A DNA stretch of 64,000 nucleotides from Bacteroidales bacterium (GTDB lineage: Bacteria; Bacteroidota; Bacteroidia; Bacteroidales; CG2-30-32-10): assembly GCA_035353855.1 (NCBI GenBank), contig DAOQAK010000005.1, positions 47,132 to 111,131 on the forward strand, given 5' to 3'. Numbering within the stretch: the first letter of the stretch is position 1; each line of letters starts with the position of its first letter. Below, in pieces: positions 52,120 to 61,286 of this stretch. The translations under genes and the position numbers were made by a program. The notes below the pieces were generated by a model. It did not search any database, had not been told where the DNA came from, and saw nothing but the letters and a program-made list of their open reading frames with translations.

Positions 52120-52152
52120 AATTCGTGAAAGTTTATTTCACGAATTATTTTA
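52120..52152 (+). terminator. Stem-loop between pstS and pstC (partial terminator)
   Basis: AATTCGTGAAA (52120-52130) and TTTCACGAATT (52136-52146) form a perfect 11-bp stem with a 5-base loop, followed by ATTTTAT. In ABC operons such a structure often attenuates read-through into the permease genes and protects the 3' end of the binding-protein message. Confidence 0.7.
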
Positions 52153-52175
52153 TCCCACTTGCATAATTGTTTTTT

Positions 52176-53081
52176 ATGAGAAACAGAAAAAAATATAATT
52201 TGATTCTGGATTCAGTTGCAGGAAAAACAATGTTGTTGCTTTCGTTATCTTTAATTTTACTTTTATTTTTAATTATCATAGGTCTTTCAATAAAATCATT
52301 TCCCGTTTTAAAAAATCATTCTTTTTTTGAAATGATTTTTTCATCTGAATGGAAACCGTTGAAAGGTAAATTCGGAATGCTGCCATTTATCTCAGGTACA
52401 GCCTGGGTTACGATGATTTCTGTAATAATTGCAGTACCTGCATGTATACTTACATCAATTTATTTTTCAGAATATGCAAAGAAAAAATTACGCAATACAA
52501 TTAATCCGGTAATTGATATTCTGGCAGGAATCCCTTCTGTAGTGTATGGTGTATGGGGAATTGTTTTTATCGTTCCTTTAATAAAAGAATATGTTGCGCC
52601 AATTTTTGGCATTTCCTCAACAGGATATACCGTGTTTACCGGTGGACTGGTTCTTGCGTTAATGATAGTCCCTGTGATCATTCATGTGTTGAATGAAGTG
52701 TTCAATGCTGTGCCGCATGAGTTGCGCGAAGCCTCATTATCACTGGGTGCTACAAAATGGCAAACCATAAAATTTGTTGTCGTAAAAAAAGCATTACCCG
52801 GAATAATAGCGGCAATAATATTAGGTGTGTCGCGAGCATTTGGTGAAACAATGGCAGTTTTAATGGTTGTTGGAAATGTGATAAAAATTCCGCATTCCAT
52901 ATTTGACGCGGGTTATCCTTTGCCTGCATTGATAGCAAATAATTATGGTGAAATGATGTCGATACCCATGTATGATTCAGCATTAATGTTTTCGGCATTG
53001 ATACTACTTGTGATAGTAATAATTTTCAATGTGTTTTCGCGCATAGCTATTATGCGTGTTGAAAGAATAATAGGAGCATGA
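52176..53081 (+). CDS. pstC: Phosphate ABC transporter permease PstC
   Basis: About 301 aa from the ATG at 52176; an in-frame TTG at 52167 adds only three residues. Six membrane helices are visible, with the ABC-permease EAA loop in HELREASLSLGATKWQTIKF (about residues 185-204) and the typical GIPSVVYGVWGIVFIVPL segment near 120. It forms the inner-membrane channel with PstA. It ends 1 base before the pstA start. Confidence 0.95.
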   Translation: MRNRKKYNLILDSVAGKTMLLLSLSLILLLFLIIIGLSIKSFPVLKNHSFFEMIFSSEWKPLKGKFGMLPFISGTAWVTMISVIIAVPACILTSIYFSEYAKKKLRNTINPVIDILAGIPSVVYGVWGIVFIVPLIKEYVAPIFGISSTGYTVFTGGLVLALMIVPVIIHVLNEVFNAVPHELREASLSLGATKWQTIKFVVVKKALPGIIAAIILGVSRAFGETMAVLMVVGNVIKIPHSIFDAGYPLPALIANNYGEMMSIPMYDSALMFSALILLVIVIIFNVFSRIAIMRVERIIGA

Positions 53082-53082
53082 T

Positions 53083-53934
53083 ATGAAATTGAAATTATTA
53101 GAAGAGAAAATTTTTGTATGGTTAATGAAAGCATCAATGTTTATCATTGCCGGTGGACTTTTTCTCATAATCATAACTGTTTTATATAAAGGATTACCGG
53201 CCCTTTCATGGGATATGATTTTAAAAACTCCTAAAGGAGGATATTACCTTGGAAAAGAAGGAGGGATATTAAATGCAATACTTGGTTCATTATATCTTGC
53301 TGCGGGTTCAACCATTTTAGCATTATTGATAAGTTTACCTGTTGTAATTTATATGAATGTTTATTCCAAGAAAAATTCTTATTTCGTAAATACATTACGG
53401 TTGTGTTTTGATGTGATGTGGGGAATTCCTTCTATTGTTTACGGTGCATTCGGATTTATCATCATGATTTTTTTTGGGTTGAAAACTTCATTGTTAGCAG
53501 CAATAATAATTATAACTATTGTTATTCTTCCGGTTGTTATTCGTTCGGTTGATGAAGTGATGAAGATGATTTCAGAAGGATTATTTGAAGCATCATATTC
53601 ATTAGGTGCAACAAAATTTCAGACTGCAAGAAGCGTAATTATAAAACAGGCAATGCCCGGAATAATAACAGCGGCATTAATTGCTTTTGGCCGTGCAATA
53701 GGCGATGCAGCGGCTGTATTATTCACCGCAGGTTATACAGATTATATTCCTACATCATTATATCAATCAGTTGCAACATTGCCGCTCGCTATATTTTTTC
53801 AATTGGGAACTCCTTTTCCCGAAGTTCAGCAAAGAGCTTATGCATCGGCATTGTTACTGGTTATTATCATTTTAGTTATAAGTATATTATCACGATTTTT
53901 TACAAGCAAATTAAAAAAATACAGGATCAGTTAG
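53083..53934 (+). CDS. pstA: Phosphate ABC transporter permease PstA
   Basis: A 283-aa membrane protein with six helices. The EAA motif is EGLFEASYSLGATKFQTARS (about 166-185), preceded by WGIPSIVYGAFGFIIM near 110. It pairs with PstC. The gene is nearly continuous with pstC upstream and 2 bases from pstB downstream, indicating one operon. Confidence 0.95.
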   Translation: MKLKLLEEKIFVWLMKASMFIIAGGLFLIIITVLYKGLPALSWDMILKTPKGGYYLGKEGGILNAILGSLYLAAGSTILALLISLPVVIYMNVYSKKNSYFVNTLRLCFDVMWGIPSIVYGAFGFIIMIFFGLKTSLLAAIIIITIVILPVVIRSVDEVMKMISEGLFEASYSLGATKFQTARSVIIKQAMPGIITAALIAFGRAIGDAAAVLFTAGYTDYIPTSLYQSVATLPLAIFFQLGTPFPEVQQRAYASALLLVIIILVISILSRFFTSKLKKYRIS

Positions 53935-53936
53935 AA

Positions 53937-54698
53937 ATGGATTTTATACCACATATCAGTGTCAGAGACCTTAATGTTTATTATGGGAATAATCATGTTT
54001 TAAAAAATATCAACCTTGATATTCCTGAAAAAAAAATAACTGCGATTATAGGTCCTTCCGGTTGCGGGAAAACCACTCTACTAAGATGTTTCAATCGTTT
54101 AATTGATAATGCTGATGATGTAAGAATTTCCGGAAAAGTTTTGGTTGATAATGAAAATATCTTTGATTCGAATATTGAAATTACAAGCATAAGAAAAAAA
54201 ATGGGTTTGCTTTCACAGCGTCCATTTCCTTTACCTATGTCGGTTTACGATAATGTTGCGTATGGCCCGCGCATTCACGGAATTAAAAATAAAAAAGAAT
54301 TGAATTTAATAGTTGAACATTATTTAAAGGAAGCAAGTTTGTGGGAAGAAGTAAAAGACCGTTTGAAAATGCCGGCTTCAAGATTATCTATAGGTCAGCA
54401 ACAGCGATTATGTCTGGCGAGAGGTTTGGCTGTTGAACCGGAAATTATTCTGGGCGATGAACCAACGTCAGCACTTGATCCGCAATCGAGCCAACACATT
54501 GAAAAAAAATTTCAGGAATTAAAAGATAAGTACACTATTGTTTTTGTTACTCACATACTCCGACAGGCAAAGCGAATAGCCGATTATATTATTTTCATTC
54601 ATATGGGGGAAGTAATTGAATGTGGCCCTGCTCATGAAATACTTGAGAATCCTAAAGAACAGAAGACAAAAGATTACGTTTCGGGAGTAATCAGCTAA
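53937..54698 (+). CDS. pstB: Phosphate ABC transporter ATP-binding protein PstB
   Basis: A 253-aa ATPase that energises phosphate import. Walker A is IGPSGCGKTTLLR (about 37-49), the signature is SIGQQQRLCLARGLA (LSIGQQQ in place of LSGGQQQ, common in PstB), Walker B is EIILGDEPTSALDP, and the switch His is in VTHILRQ. No phoU gene follows, unlike many pst operons; the next gene is a SusC homologue 178 bases on. Regulation by a PhoU encoded elsewhere is possible. Confidence 0.95.
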   Translation: MDFIPHISVRDLNVYYGNNHVLKNINLDIPEKKITAIIGPSGCGKTTLLRCFNRLIDNADDVRISGKVLVDNENIFDSNIEITSIRKKMGLLSQRPFPLPMSVYDNVAYGPRIHGIKNKKELNLIVEHYLKEASLWEEVKDRLKMPASRLSIGQQQRLCLARGLAVEPEIILGDEPTSALDPQSSQHIEKKFQELKDKYTIVFVTHILRQAKRIADYIIFIHMGEVIECGPAHEILENPKEQKTKDYVSGVIS

Positions 54699-54770
54699 GT
54701 AGATTTTATAAAAAAATCAAGATTGTTAAAAAAAATTTTCAATTTATCTAAAACGATTTAGTATTTTATT

Positions 54771-54778
54771 TATATTTG
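54771..54778 (+). promoter_or_regulatory. Possible -7 element for the SusCD operon
   Basis: TATATTTG matches TAnnTTTG. Transcription would begin near 54785, about 90 bases before the SusC start. No -33 TTTG is seen at the right spacing. Confidence 0.4.
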
Positions 54779-54875
54779 CCGTGATTTTTGTTCCAAAGCC
54801 TGAAAATAGTATAAAGTTGAAGAATGAGATTGAAAAGTGAGTGAAATTGAAAAAATGGTAAAAGTGAAAAGAGAT

Positions 54876-57800
54876 ATGAGAAAAAATTTAAAATTGTTTT
54901 TATTCTTCACCTTATTAATAAATATATTTTTTATTCATCAAAGTTTTGCACAGGAGTTAACTGTTTCAGGAATTATTACTGATAAAAACGATGGAACGCC
55001 AATGATTGGTGTTACTGTAAAAATCAATAATACAACCAATGGAACAATTAGTGATGCCAATGGAAAATATTCAATAAAAATTTCTAACCCTAATGATACA
55101 TTAGTATTCTCATTCATCAGTTACAATACATTGATTATTCCGGTTAATGGGCAAAGCCAGTTAAATGCAGTTATGAGTTCGTCAGTAACTCAGTTGTCGG
55201 GCATGGTAGTTACGGCTTTAGGAATTGAGCGTGAAAAAAAATCACTTGGGTATTCAGTTACCGAAGTAAAAGGTGATATGCTGCAAACGGCAAAGGATGT
55301 AAGTATGATCAATCAGCTTTCAGGAAAAGTAGCTGGGCTGGATGTCGCATCAGCAAATGGAGGAGCGGCATCGTCGAGTAAAATTGTTTTACGCGGAAAT
55401 AAATCTTTTACAAATAATAATCAGGCATTGATTGTTGTTGACGGTGTCCCAATAGATAATTCAACTGTTAGCAATGCAGGTGATAAATGGGGCGGACGTG
55501 ATTATGGCAGCGGAATTTCTGATATCAATCCCGATGATATAGAAAGTATATCTGTTTTGAAAGGTGCAAGTGCATCGGCTCTCTACGGCTCCCGTGCTGC
55601 AAATGGCGTAATTTTAATTACAACAAAAAAAGGAAAAGCATCGAAAAAAATTCAGATAAGTTTTAATTCCAATACATCATTTGATACACCTTATATATTA
55701 TGGGATATACAGAATACTTATGGTGCAGGACGCAATGGAAAATTTGAAGGTCCGTGGATAATTAATAGTAATGGTATTCCTGTTTTTGATGCAACGAATG
55801 CTTCGTCTTACGGAAGCTGGGGACCTAAGATGGAAGGACAGGAAATCATTGACTGGGACGGAAAACAAAAATCTTTTTCATCACAACCTGATAACTATAA
55901 AGATTATTTTCAAACAGGAATGACTTTGAATAACTCTGTCTCATTAAGTGGAGGAAAGAAAAATTCAACATGCCGTTTAACGCTTGCTGATTTGAAAAAC
56001 ACAGATATTGTCCCAAATGTATCAGTGAAAAGAACAAACATAAGTTTGAATGCAGGAACAAAAATTCACAAAAGAGTTACATTGAATGTTTTTGGCTCAT
56101 ACGTTCGCCAGGCTTATGATAACCGTCTTGGATTGTCGGATGCACATAATAATGCGAACAGGAATTATATTATGATGCCTCGTAATGTGAGCAATGAATC
56201 GTTAGAAAATAATTTGATGAACACTGATGGAAAAGAGCAGACATGGTATATGAACTGGGCATGGATGACAAACCCTTTTTGGAATGAAGAATATGAATTG
56301 AATAATGATACAAAAAACAGATTCTTCGGAAACACTTCATTAACGATAGATTTAGATACTAACCTTTCATTAATAATAAGAACTGCACCCGATCATTCAT
56401 TACAGAAATTCTGGAGTCGTGATGCATATAATGGTTTAATAAGTTCGTTGGGGTCCTATAGTGAGAAAGAAATTCAGTGCGATGAGTACAATACAGATTT
56501 TTTACTGAGCTATAAAAAAGAATGGGAAATATTTTCATTCACTGCTAATGCCGGTGGAAACGCGATGTATGACAAATCAAAACAAAATACTGCGGAAACA
56601 AAAGGTGGTTTAAATGAACCCTATATTTATACTATTGAAAATAGTTTGAATACTCCAAAGTATCGTTCGTTATTATATGAGAAAGCAATCAACTCGTTAT
56701 ATTTTTCAGGTCAGCTAGCATATCATAATTTTTTGTTTTTAGATGTAACAGCACGTAATGATTGGTCATCGACATTACCAAAAGGAAACAATTCTTATTT
56801 CTATCCTTCATTCAGTTCGGGTTTTGTTTTTTCTGATCTGATGAATTTATCTAAGAAAGCAGAGAAAATATTTTCATATGGAAAGATAAGAGCTTCATGG
56901 GCAGCGGTTGGTAACGATACCGACCCCTATCGTTTAAATAAAACTTATTACGTTGACAGCACTGATACCTACGGAACAATTGCAAATGTTACAACCGTCA
57001 TTCCTCCTGAAAATCTGAAACCTGAAAAATTAGTTTCAAAAGAAATTGGAACAGACATGCGATTCTTCTTCGACAGGATTGGTTTGGATTTTAGTTATTA
57101 TAAAACAAATTCGTTTAACCAGATTGTTCAGATTGATGTTTCTCCTGCTTCGGGTTCAAACTATGCATTGATAAATGCCGGGAATATTGAAAATAAAGGC
57201 ATAGAGCTGCAACTTAACGGTAAGCCTGTAGATGAAAATAATTTTTCGTGGAACTTTATTTTGAATTACACAAAAAATAAATCGGAAGTAATTGAGCTTG
57301 CAGAAGGCGTTGATAACTTACAATTGATGGAACATTGGGGGCTTAGCATTGAAGCGCGTCCCGGACATCCATACGGTGATATCGTTGGTTATGCAATAAA
57401 ACGTGATGCGAATGGAAATAAATTAATTAATGAAAATGGAATGTACCTGAGGTCAGATACCACGCAGGTTTTAGGAAATATCAATCCAAAATTTAAATTA
57501 TCGATGACCAATTCATTTACATGGAAAAATTTCACATTATCTTTTTTAATCGATGCAAGAATAGGCGGTGAAATGTTTGCCGGTACTGATATGTATGGAT
57601 ATGGTTATGCCGGAAATTTTTCAGAAACATTGGAAGGTCGTGATGCATGGTATGCTTCGGAAGAAGCCCGTGAAGCAGCAGGAATTTCTGTCGATGATTG
57701 GAAAGCAACCGGAGGTTATATGGCTGATGGTGTTTATCAAACAGGAACAATTTTGTTGAATGGAGAAAATAATCCTGAATCAATTTCTGAACATCCCGGA

Positions 57801-58199
57801 TATTATACAAGTGGAGGATATGTATACGATCAATCGCATAATGTAGTAGGGACTGACCTTTCAGGAATTTCTAATCAAACTTTTGTTAACCCCGAAAAAT
57901 ATTGGAGTCAGTTTTCTGATTGGACAAACGAAATTCATGAACCTTTTGTGTATGATGCAAGCTATGTAAAATTGCGAGAGTTAACATTTACTTATAAACT
58001 TCCCGATAAATGGTTCAACAAAATACAAATGAAAAATTTTTATGTTTCAGTTTATGGAAGAAACTTATGGCTGATGTATAGTAAAGTTCCGAATGTTGAC
58101 CCTGAAACTTTTCATGACAGCAGCAGCGGACAGGGATATGAATTATATTCTTATCCTGTTAGAAGAAGTATTGGTTTTAATTTAAAATTTGATTTTTAA
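54876..58199 (+). CDS. SusC/RagA-family TonB-dependent outer-membrane transporter
   Basis: About 1,107 aa from the ATG at 54876 (MRKNLKLFLFFTLL), chosen because the signal peptide starts there; earlier in-frame starts at 54837 (GTG) and 54855 only add a charged leader. After the signal (ending SFAQ) comes a carboxypeptidase-regulatory-like domain (TVSGIITDKNDGTP, ISDANGKYSI), then the TonB plug with GVILITTKKGK, then a large 22-strand barrel ending IGFNLKFDF. It imports oligosaccharides or peptides captured by its SusD partner, 13 bases downstream. The operon content suggests glycoprotein-derived ligands. No sigma/anti-sigma pair or hybrid sensor is adjacent. Confidence 0.93.
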   Translation: MRKNLKLFLFFTLLINIFFIHQSFAQELTVSGIITDKNDGTPMIGVTVKINNTTNGTISDANGKYSIKISNPNDTLVFSFISYNTLIIPVNGQSQLNAVMSSSVTQLSGMVVTALGIEREKKSLGYSVTEVKGDMLQTAKDVSMINQLSGKVAGLDVASANGGAASSSKIVLRGNKSFTNNNQALIVVDGVPIDNSTVSNAGDKWGGRDYGSGISDINPDDIESISVLKGASASALYGSRAANGVILITTKKGKASKKIQISFNSNTSFDTPYILWDIQNTYGAGRNGKFEGPWIINSNGIPVFDATNASSYGSWGPKMEGQEIIDWDGKQKSFSSQPDNYKDYFQTGMTLNNSVSLSGGKKNSTCRLTLADLKNTDIVPNVSVKRTNISLNAGTKIHKRVTLNVFGSYVRQAYDNRLGLSDAHNNANRNYIMMPRNVSNESLENNLMNTDGKEQTWYMNWAWMTNPFWNEEYELNNDTKNRFFGNTSLTIDLDTNLSLIIRTAPDHSLQKFWSRDAYNGLISSLGSYSEKEIQCDEYNTDFLLSYKKEWEIFSFTANAGGNAMYDKSKQNTAETKGGLNEPYIYTIENSLNTPKYRSLLYEKAINSLYFSGQLAYHNFLFLDVTARNDWSSTLPKGNNSYFYPSFSSGFVFSDLMNLSKKAEKIFSYGKIRASWAAVGNDTDPYRLNKTYYVDSTDTYGTIANVTTVIPPENLKPEKLVSKEIGTDMRFFFDRIGLDFSYYKTNSFNQIVQIDVSPASGSNYALINAGNIENKGIELQLNGKPVDENNFSWNFILNYTKNKSEVIELAEGVDNLQLMEHWGLSIEARPGHPYGDIVGYAIKRDANGNKLINENGMYLRSDTTQVLGNINPKFKLSMTNSFTWKNFTLSFLIDARIGGEMFAGTDMYGYGYAGNFSETLEGRDAWYASEEAREAAGISVDDWKATGGYMADGVYQTGTILLNGENNPESISEHPGYYTSGGYVYDQSHNVVGTDLSGISNQTFVNPEKYWSQFSDWTNEIHEPFVYDASYVKLRELTFTYKLPDKWFNKIQMKNFYVSVYGRNLWLMYSKVPNVDPETFHDSSSGQGYELYSYPVRRSIGFNLKFDF

Positions 58200-58212
58200 T
58201 ATTCAGTGAAAT

Positions 58213-59718
58213 ATGAAGTCAATTAAAAATAAAAGTTTCGGAATATTAGTATTGATAATGCTTTTCATTGTATCGGGTTGTAAAAAAGATTTGACAGATT
58301 TGAATGTTAACCCGAATGAGCCGATAACAACCAGTCCTGAATATTTGTTTCGTTATGCATTAAAACAAGGTATTTGCAGTTACAACTCAAATGTAAATCT
58401 TGAACAGTGGGGATTAATGAACTGGATGATGTATTTTGCTTCAAGAGGCGGAGTGGAACAGGGAAAGGAGTATGTTGTACCTTCAGGAAAAGATGCATTC
58501 TGGCAGGAACAATACGCCGATGCATTAAGCAATATAAATGAAGTGTGTCTGATGACAAACGGAAAACCAGAATACGCGAATCAGTATGCGGCAGCAAGTA
58601 TCTGGAGGGTTTTTCTTTTTCATCGCTTAACTGATTTGTGGGGCGAGATACCGTATTCAGAGGCATTGCAGGGATTATCGAATTTGAATTACACTCCAGT
58701 ATATGATAAACAGGAATTAATTTATCTGAACATGCTGAATGAATTAAAGAATGATGAAGAGATGCTCGATCCTTCAAAATCTTTTTTTGATGCTTCAGCA
58801 GATTTAATTTGCAAAGGAAATATTTCGCGATGGAAAATGTTTGCAAACGCGCTCAGGTTAAGGCTTGCAACACGCATCAAAGACAGGCTGCCTTCAACTT
58901 ACGCTTCGGTGGTTTTAGATTTATCAACAAAAATCATGATATCTTCAAATGAAGAATCAATATTATTTCCGTTTAACTCAGAAAAAAAGAATCCTGTTTA
59001 CGAAGCAAGTTTTACAGGTCAGGCAGTGGTTCAAAATAATCCTTCAAAGTTTTTGGTTGACATGCTTGTGAATACAAATGATCCGAGAACTTCAATTCTT
59101 TTGGATAAATCTCCCATGTCAGTATTGCCCTGGATCCCGCCATACAAAGGAGTTCCCAATCTTTTACTCACGACAGATTCAGCATGGAGTAATTATAATC
59201 TTGATGGAAACTGGGGTGATATATCAAGAGTTGGAAAATGGTTTCTGCGTAATGAAACACCCGGTGTGATTATCAGTTATTCTGAAGTTTGTTTTTTAAA
59301 AGCAGAGGCAGCATTGAATGGCAGTTTGCAGGGAAGCGCTCAACAATTTTTTGAAGATGGAGTAAGAGCGAATATTCATTTTTATGAAGTATACGGCGAT
59401 TCAACATACAGTGTTTCCGATCAAACAATCGACACGTATATTCAGTCATTGGCGCCGGTAAGCATGGAGCAGATTATAAATCAGAAATGGATTTCATTTG
59501 CTTTCTCGAATGGTTATGAAGCTTATGCAGAATATCGTCGTACTGCTTTTCCGAAATTAAAAAAATACGATGGCTCTGAAATTAGCGAGAATGATTTACC
59601 CAAAAGAATGATTTATCCGAATTCGGAATCCACATTAAACAGGGAACATTACCTGGAAGCAGTTTCGAGTCAGGGTGCAGACAATGAATTTACGCCTATC
59701 TGGTGGGATATGTATTAA
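58213..59718 (+). CDS. SusD/RagB-family surface nutrient-binding lipoprotein
   Basis: A 501-aa lipoprotein (lipobox FIVSGC, Cys23) of the SusD-like outer-membrane group. N-terminal DLTDLNVNPNEPITTSPEYL and the AASIWRVFLFHRLTDLWGEIPYSEA helix pair are typical of the TPR-like SusD fold, as is the C-terminal MIYPNSE motif. It forms the lid of the SusC channel and binds substrate at the cell surface. It belongs to the branch represented by the SusD-like_2 domain, members of which often handle peptides as well as glycans. Co-transcribed with SusC. Confidence 0.92.
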   Translation: MKSIKNKSFGILVLIMLFIVSGCKKDLTDLNVNPNEPITTSPEYLFRYALKQGICSYNSNVNLEQWGLMNWMMYFASRGGVEQGKEYVVPSGKDAFWQEQYADALSNINEVCLMTNGKPEYANQYAAASIWRVFLFHRLTDLWGEIPYSEALQGLSNLNYTPVYDKQELIYLNMLNELKNDEEMLDPSKSFFDASADLICKGNISRWKMFANALRLRLATRIKDRLPSTYASVVLDLSTKIMISSNEESILFPFNSEKKNPVYEASFTGQAVVQNNPSKFLVDMLVNTNDPRTSILLDKSPMSVLPWIPPYKGVPNLLLTTDSAWSNYNLDGNWGDISRVGKWFLRNETPGVIISYSEVCFLKAEAALNGSLQGSAQQFFEDGVRANIHFYEVYGDSTYSVSDQTIDTYIQSLAPVSMEQIINQKWISFAFSNGYEAYAEYRRTAFPKLKKYDGSEISENDLPKRMIYPNSESTLNREHYLEAVSSQGADNEFTPIWWDMY

Positions 59719-59744
59719 AAATTAAAATTCAAAATAATATCAAA

Positions 59745-61253
59745 ATGAAAATAGTTAATAAAATAATTTTTATAGCAATACTAAGCATAACGGGGCAAAG
59801 CGGGTTTTCGCAAACAACTTCTGCCGGAAAAAGTTTTTATGTAGATTATGCGCAATGGTGCACTTTAGGTTATCCCGGAATTTATATCAATTGTGGAAAT
59901 GATAATGCATTCAATCCCGGAACACAGCTAACCATGGAGGTTTGGGCAAGGGCATACACTTTTGGTGAGAACAGAAAGATTATGGGTAAACTCGATAACC
60001 AATTTAATAATGGTTATGTTTTAGGTTTCGAAAATCTTGATGTGTATTCCGAAATTTTCAATCCCGATCATCAGGAAATTCCTCGTACCGGCCCGGGCTC
60101 AATGCCACAGGATTCAGCATGGATACACATTGCAACAACTTATGATGCAAATGGAAAAATGACCAATTATATCAACGGGGTGAATATTAGCGAAATAGAT
60201 GTTTTCCCTCAAACTGCAATAGTTTCAAATACCAGTCCATTTATAATTGGGTTGGCTCCGTGGGATATTCTATCTTATGAATTTACAGGAAACCTTGATG
60301 AAATAAGGGTTTGGAATGTTGCCAAAACAGCACAGGAAATAAAAGATGGTATGTTTCATCAATTAAAAGGAAATGAAACAGGATTAATTGCATATTATAA
60401 TTTTGATGAAGATGTGGATTCAATTGTTCATGATAATGGGTTGAACCATTTGAATGGAATTTTACATAACTCAACAAGCACCTGCTTTTCGTGGGCTGAT
60501 TCATATGCCCCGGTAGGTGACTCTATAATGGCAGAACAGTTTGATATCAATGCTTCGTGGTATGGAAAAAATGCCGATCAATATACTTATGCAGTCACAC
60601 AAAACGGGTTATCGTTGATTACTTCGATAGGAGAAAAAGAATTTTCAAAATATGTAGTGTTTGGTCACAATAACGAGGCTGGTGTTACTGCATTGGATGC
60701 ACCGGTTAATGCACCGCCTGATTTCAAGCGATTGTCAAGGGTTTGGTATGTGAACAAAGGAGGTGAGTTTGGTTCGCAGGTGGTTTTTAATTTACTGGAT
60801 GCGGCTTCCGGTGGTACCATGCTGACTTCGGGTGGTGCAGATTCGTTATATACATTACTTGTTAGAGATGATACTTCAGGAATTTTTCAGCCTTTAATGT
60901 GTGCGTCACAAGTTATGGGAAATACAATTTTGTTCAATGATGTAAATCTGCAAGAAAAATATTATACTTTATGTTATACAAGCGAAAAGCTTATTGGTAC
61001 CGGTATTAATGATGATATAGAGATAAAATATTTTGCAAAAATTTTCCCCAATCCGGCTCATAACAATTTGTTTTTGGAATTGCCGGAGAAAGCAGAAATC
61101 AGTATCAGCGATTTATCGGGTAGATTATTAAAAAATTATTTTGAAGAAAAAGGAATTAATAAAATTGATATAAGTGAATTTTCAAAAGGAATCTATGTTT
61201 TGGGAATTCAATATAAATCACAAATAGAAAAAAGAAAAATCAGCATTCAATAA
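59745..61253 (+). CDS. Secreted LamG-domain protein with type IX sorting domain
   Basis: About 502 aa. The ATG at 59745 (MKIVNKIIFIAIL) gives a signal peptide ending GFSQ; an upstream in-frame start overlaps susD and is rejected. Residues about 25-235 are a LamG/concanavalin-like lectin domain (LTMEVWARAYTFGENR, GNLDEIRVWNVAKTAQEI, GLIAYYNFDE). The middle (about 260-415) is beta-rich and unassigned. Residues from about 425 to the end form a type IX sorting domain (AKIFPNPAHNNLFLEL, GIYVLGIQYKS). It is 26 bases after SusD and likely binds glycans or glycoprotein at the cell surface. No catalytic residues are recognised. Confidence 0.85.
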   Translation: MKIVNKIIFIAILSITGQSGFSQTTSAGKSFYVDYAQWCTLGYPGIYINCGNDNAFNPGTQLTMEVWARAYTFGENRKIMGKLDNQFNNGYVLGFENLDVYSEIFNPDHQEIPRTGPGSMPQDSAWIHIATTYDANGKMTNYINGVNISEIDVFPQTAIVSNTSPFIIGLAPWDILSYEFTGNLDEIRVWNVAKTAQEIKDGMFHQLKGNETGLIAYYNFDEDVDSIVHDNGLNHLNGILHNSTSTCFSWADSYAPVGDSIMAEQFDINASWYGKNADQYTYAVTQNGLSLITSIGEKEFSKYVVFGHNNEAGVTALDAPVNAPPDFKRLSRVWYVNKGGEFGSQVVFNLLDAASGGTMLTSGGADSLYTLLVRDDTSGIFQPLMCASQVMGNTILFNDVNLQEKYYTLCYTSEKLIGTGINDDIEIKYFAKIFPNPAHNNLFLELPEKAEISISDLSGRLLKNYFEEKGINKIDISEFSKGIYVLGIQYKSQIEKRKISIQ

Positions 61254-61286
61254 AAAATAAAATTATAAAACACAAAATCTCAAACC

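Noticed and set aside
58307..58846. 179-codon minus-strand ORF opposite the SusD gene
   Set aside because: The plus-strand product is a full-length SusD homologue with lipobox and family motifs; the reverse frame has no domain signature.
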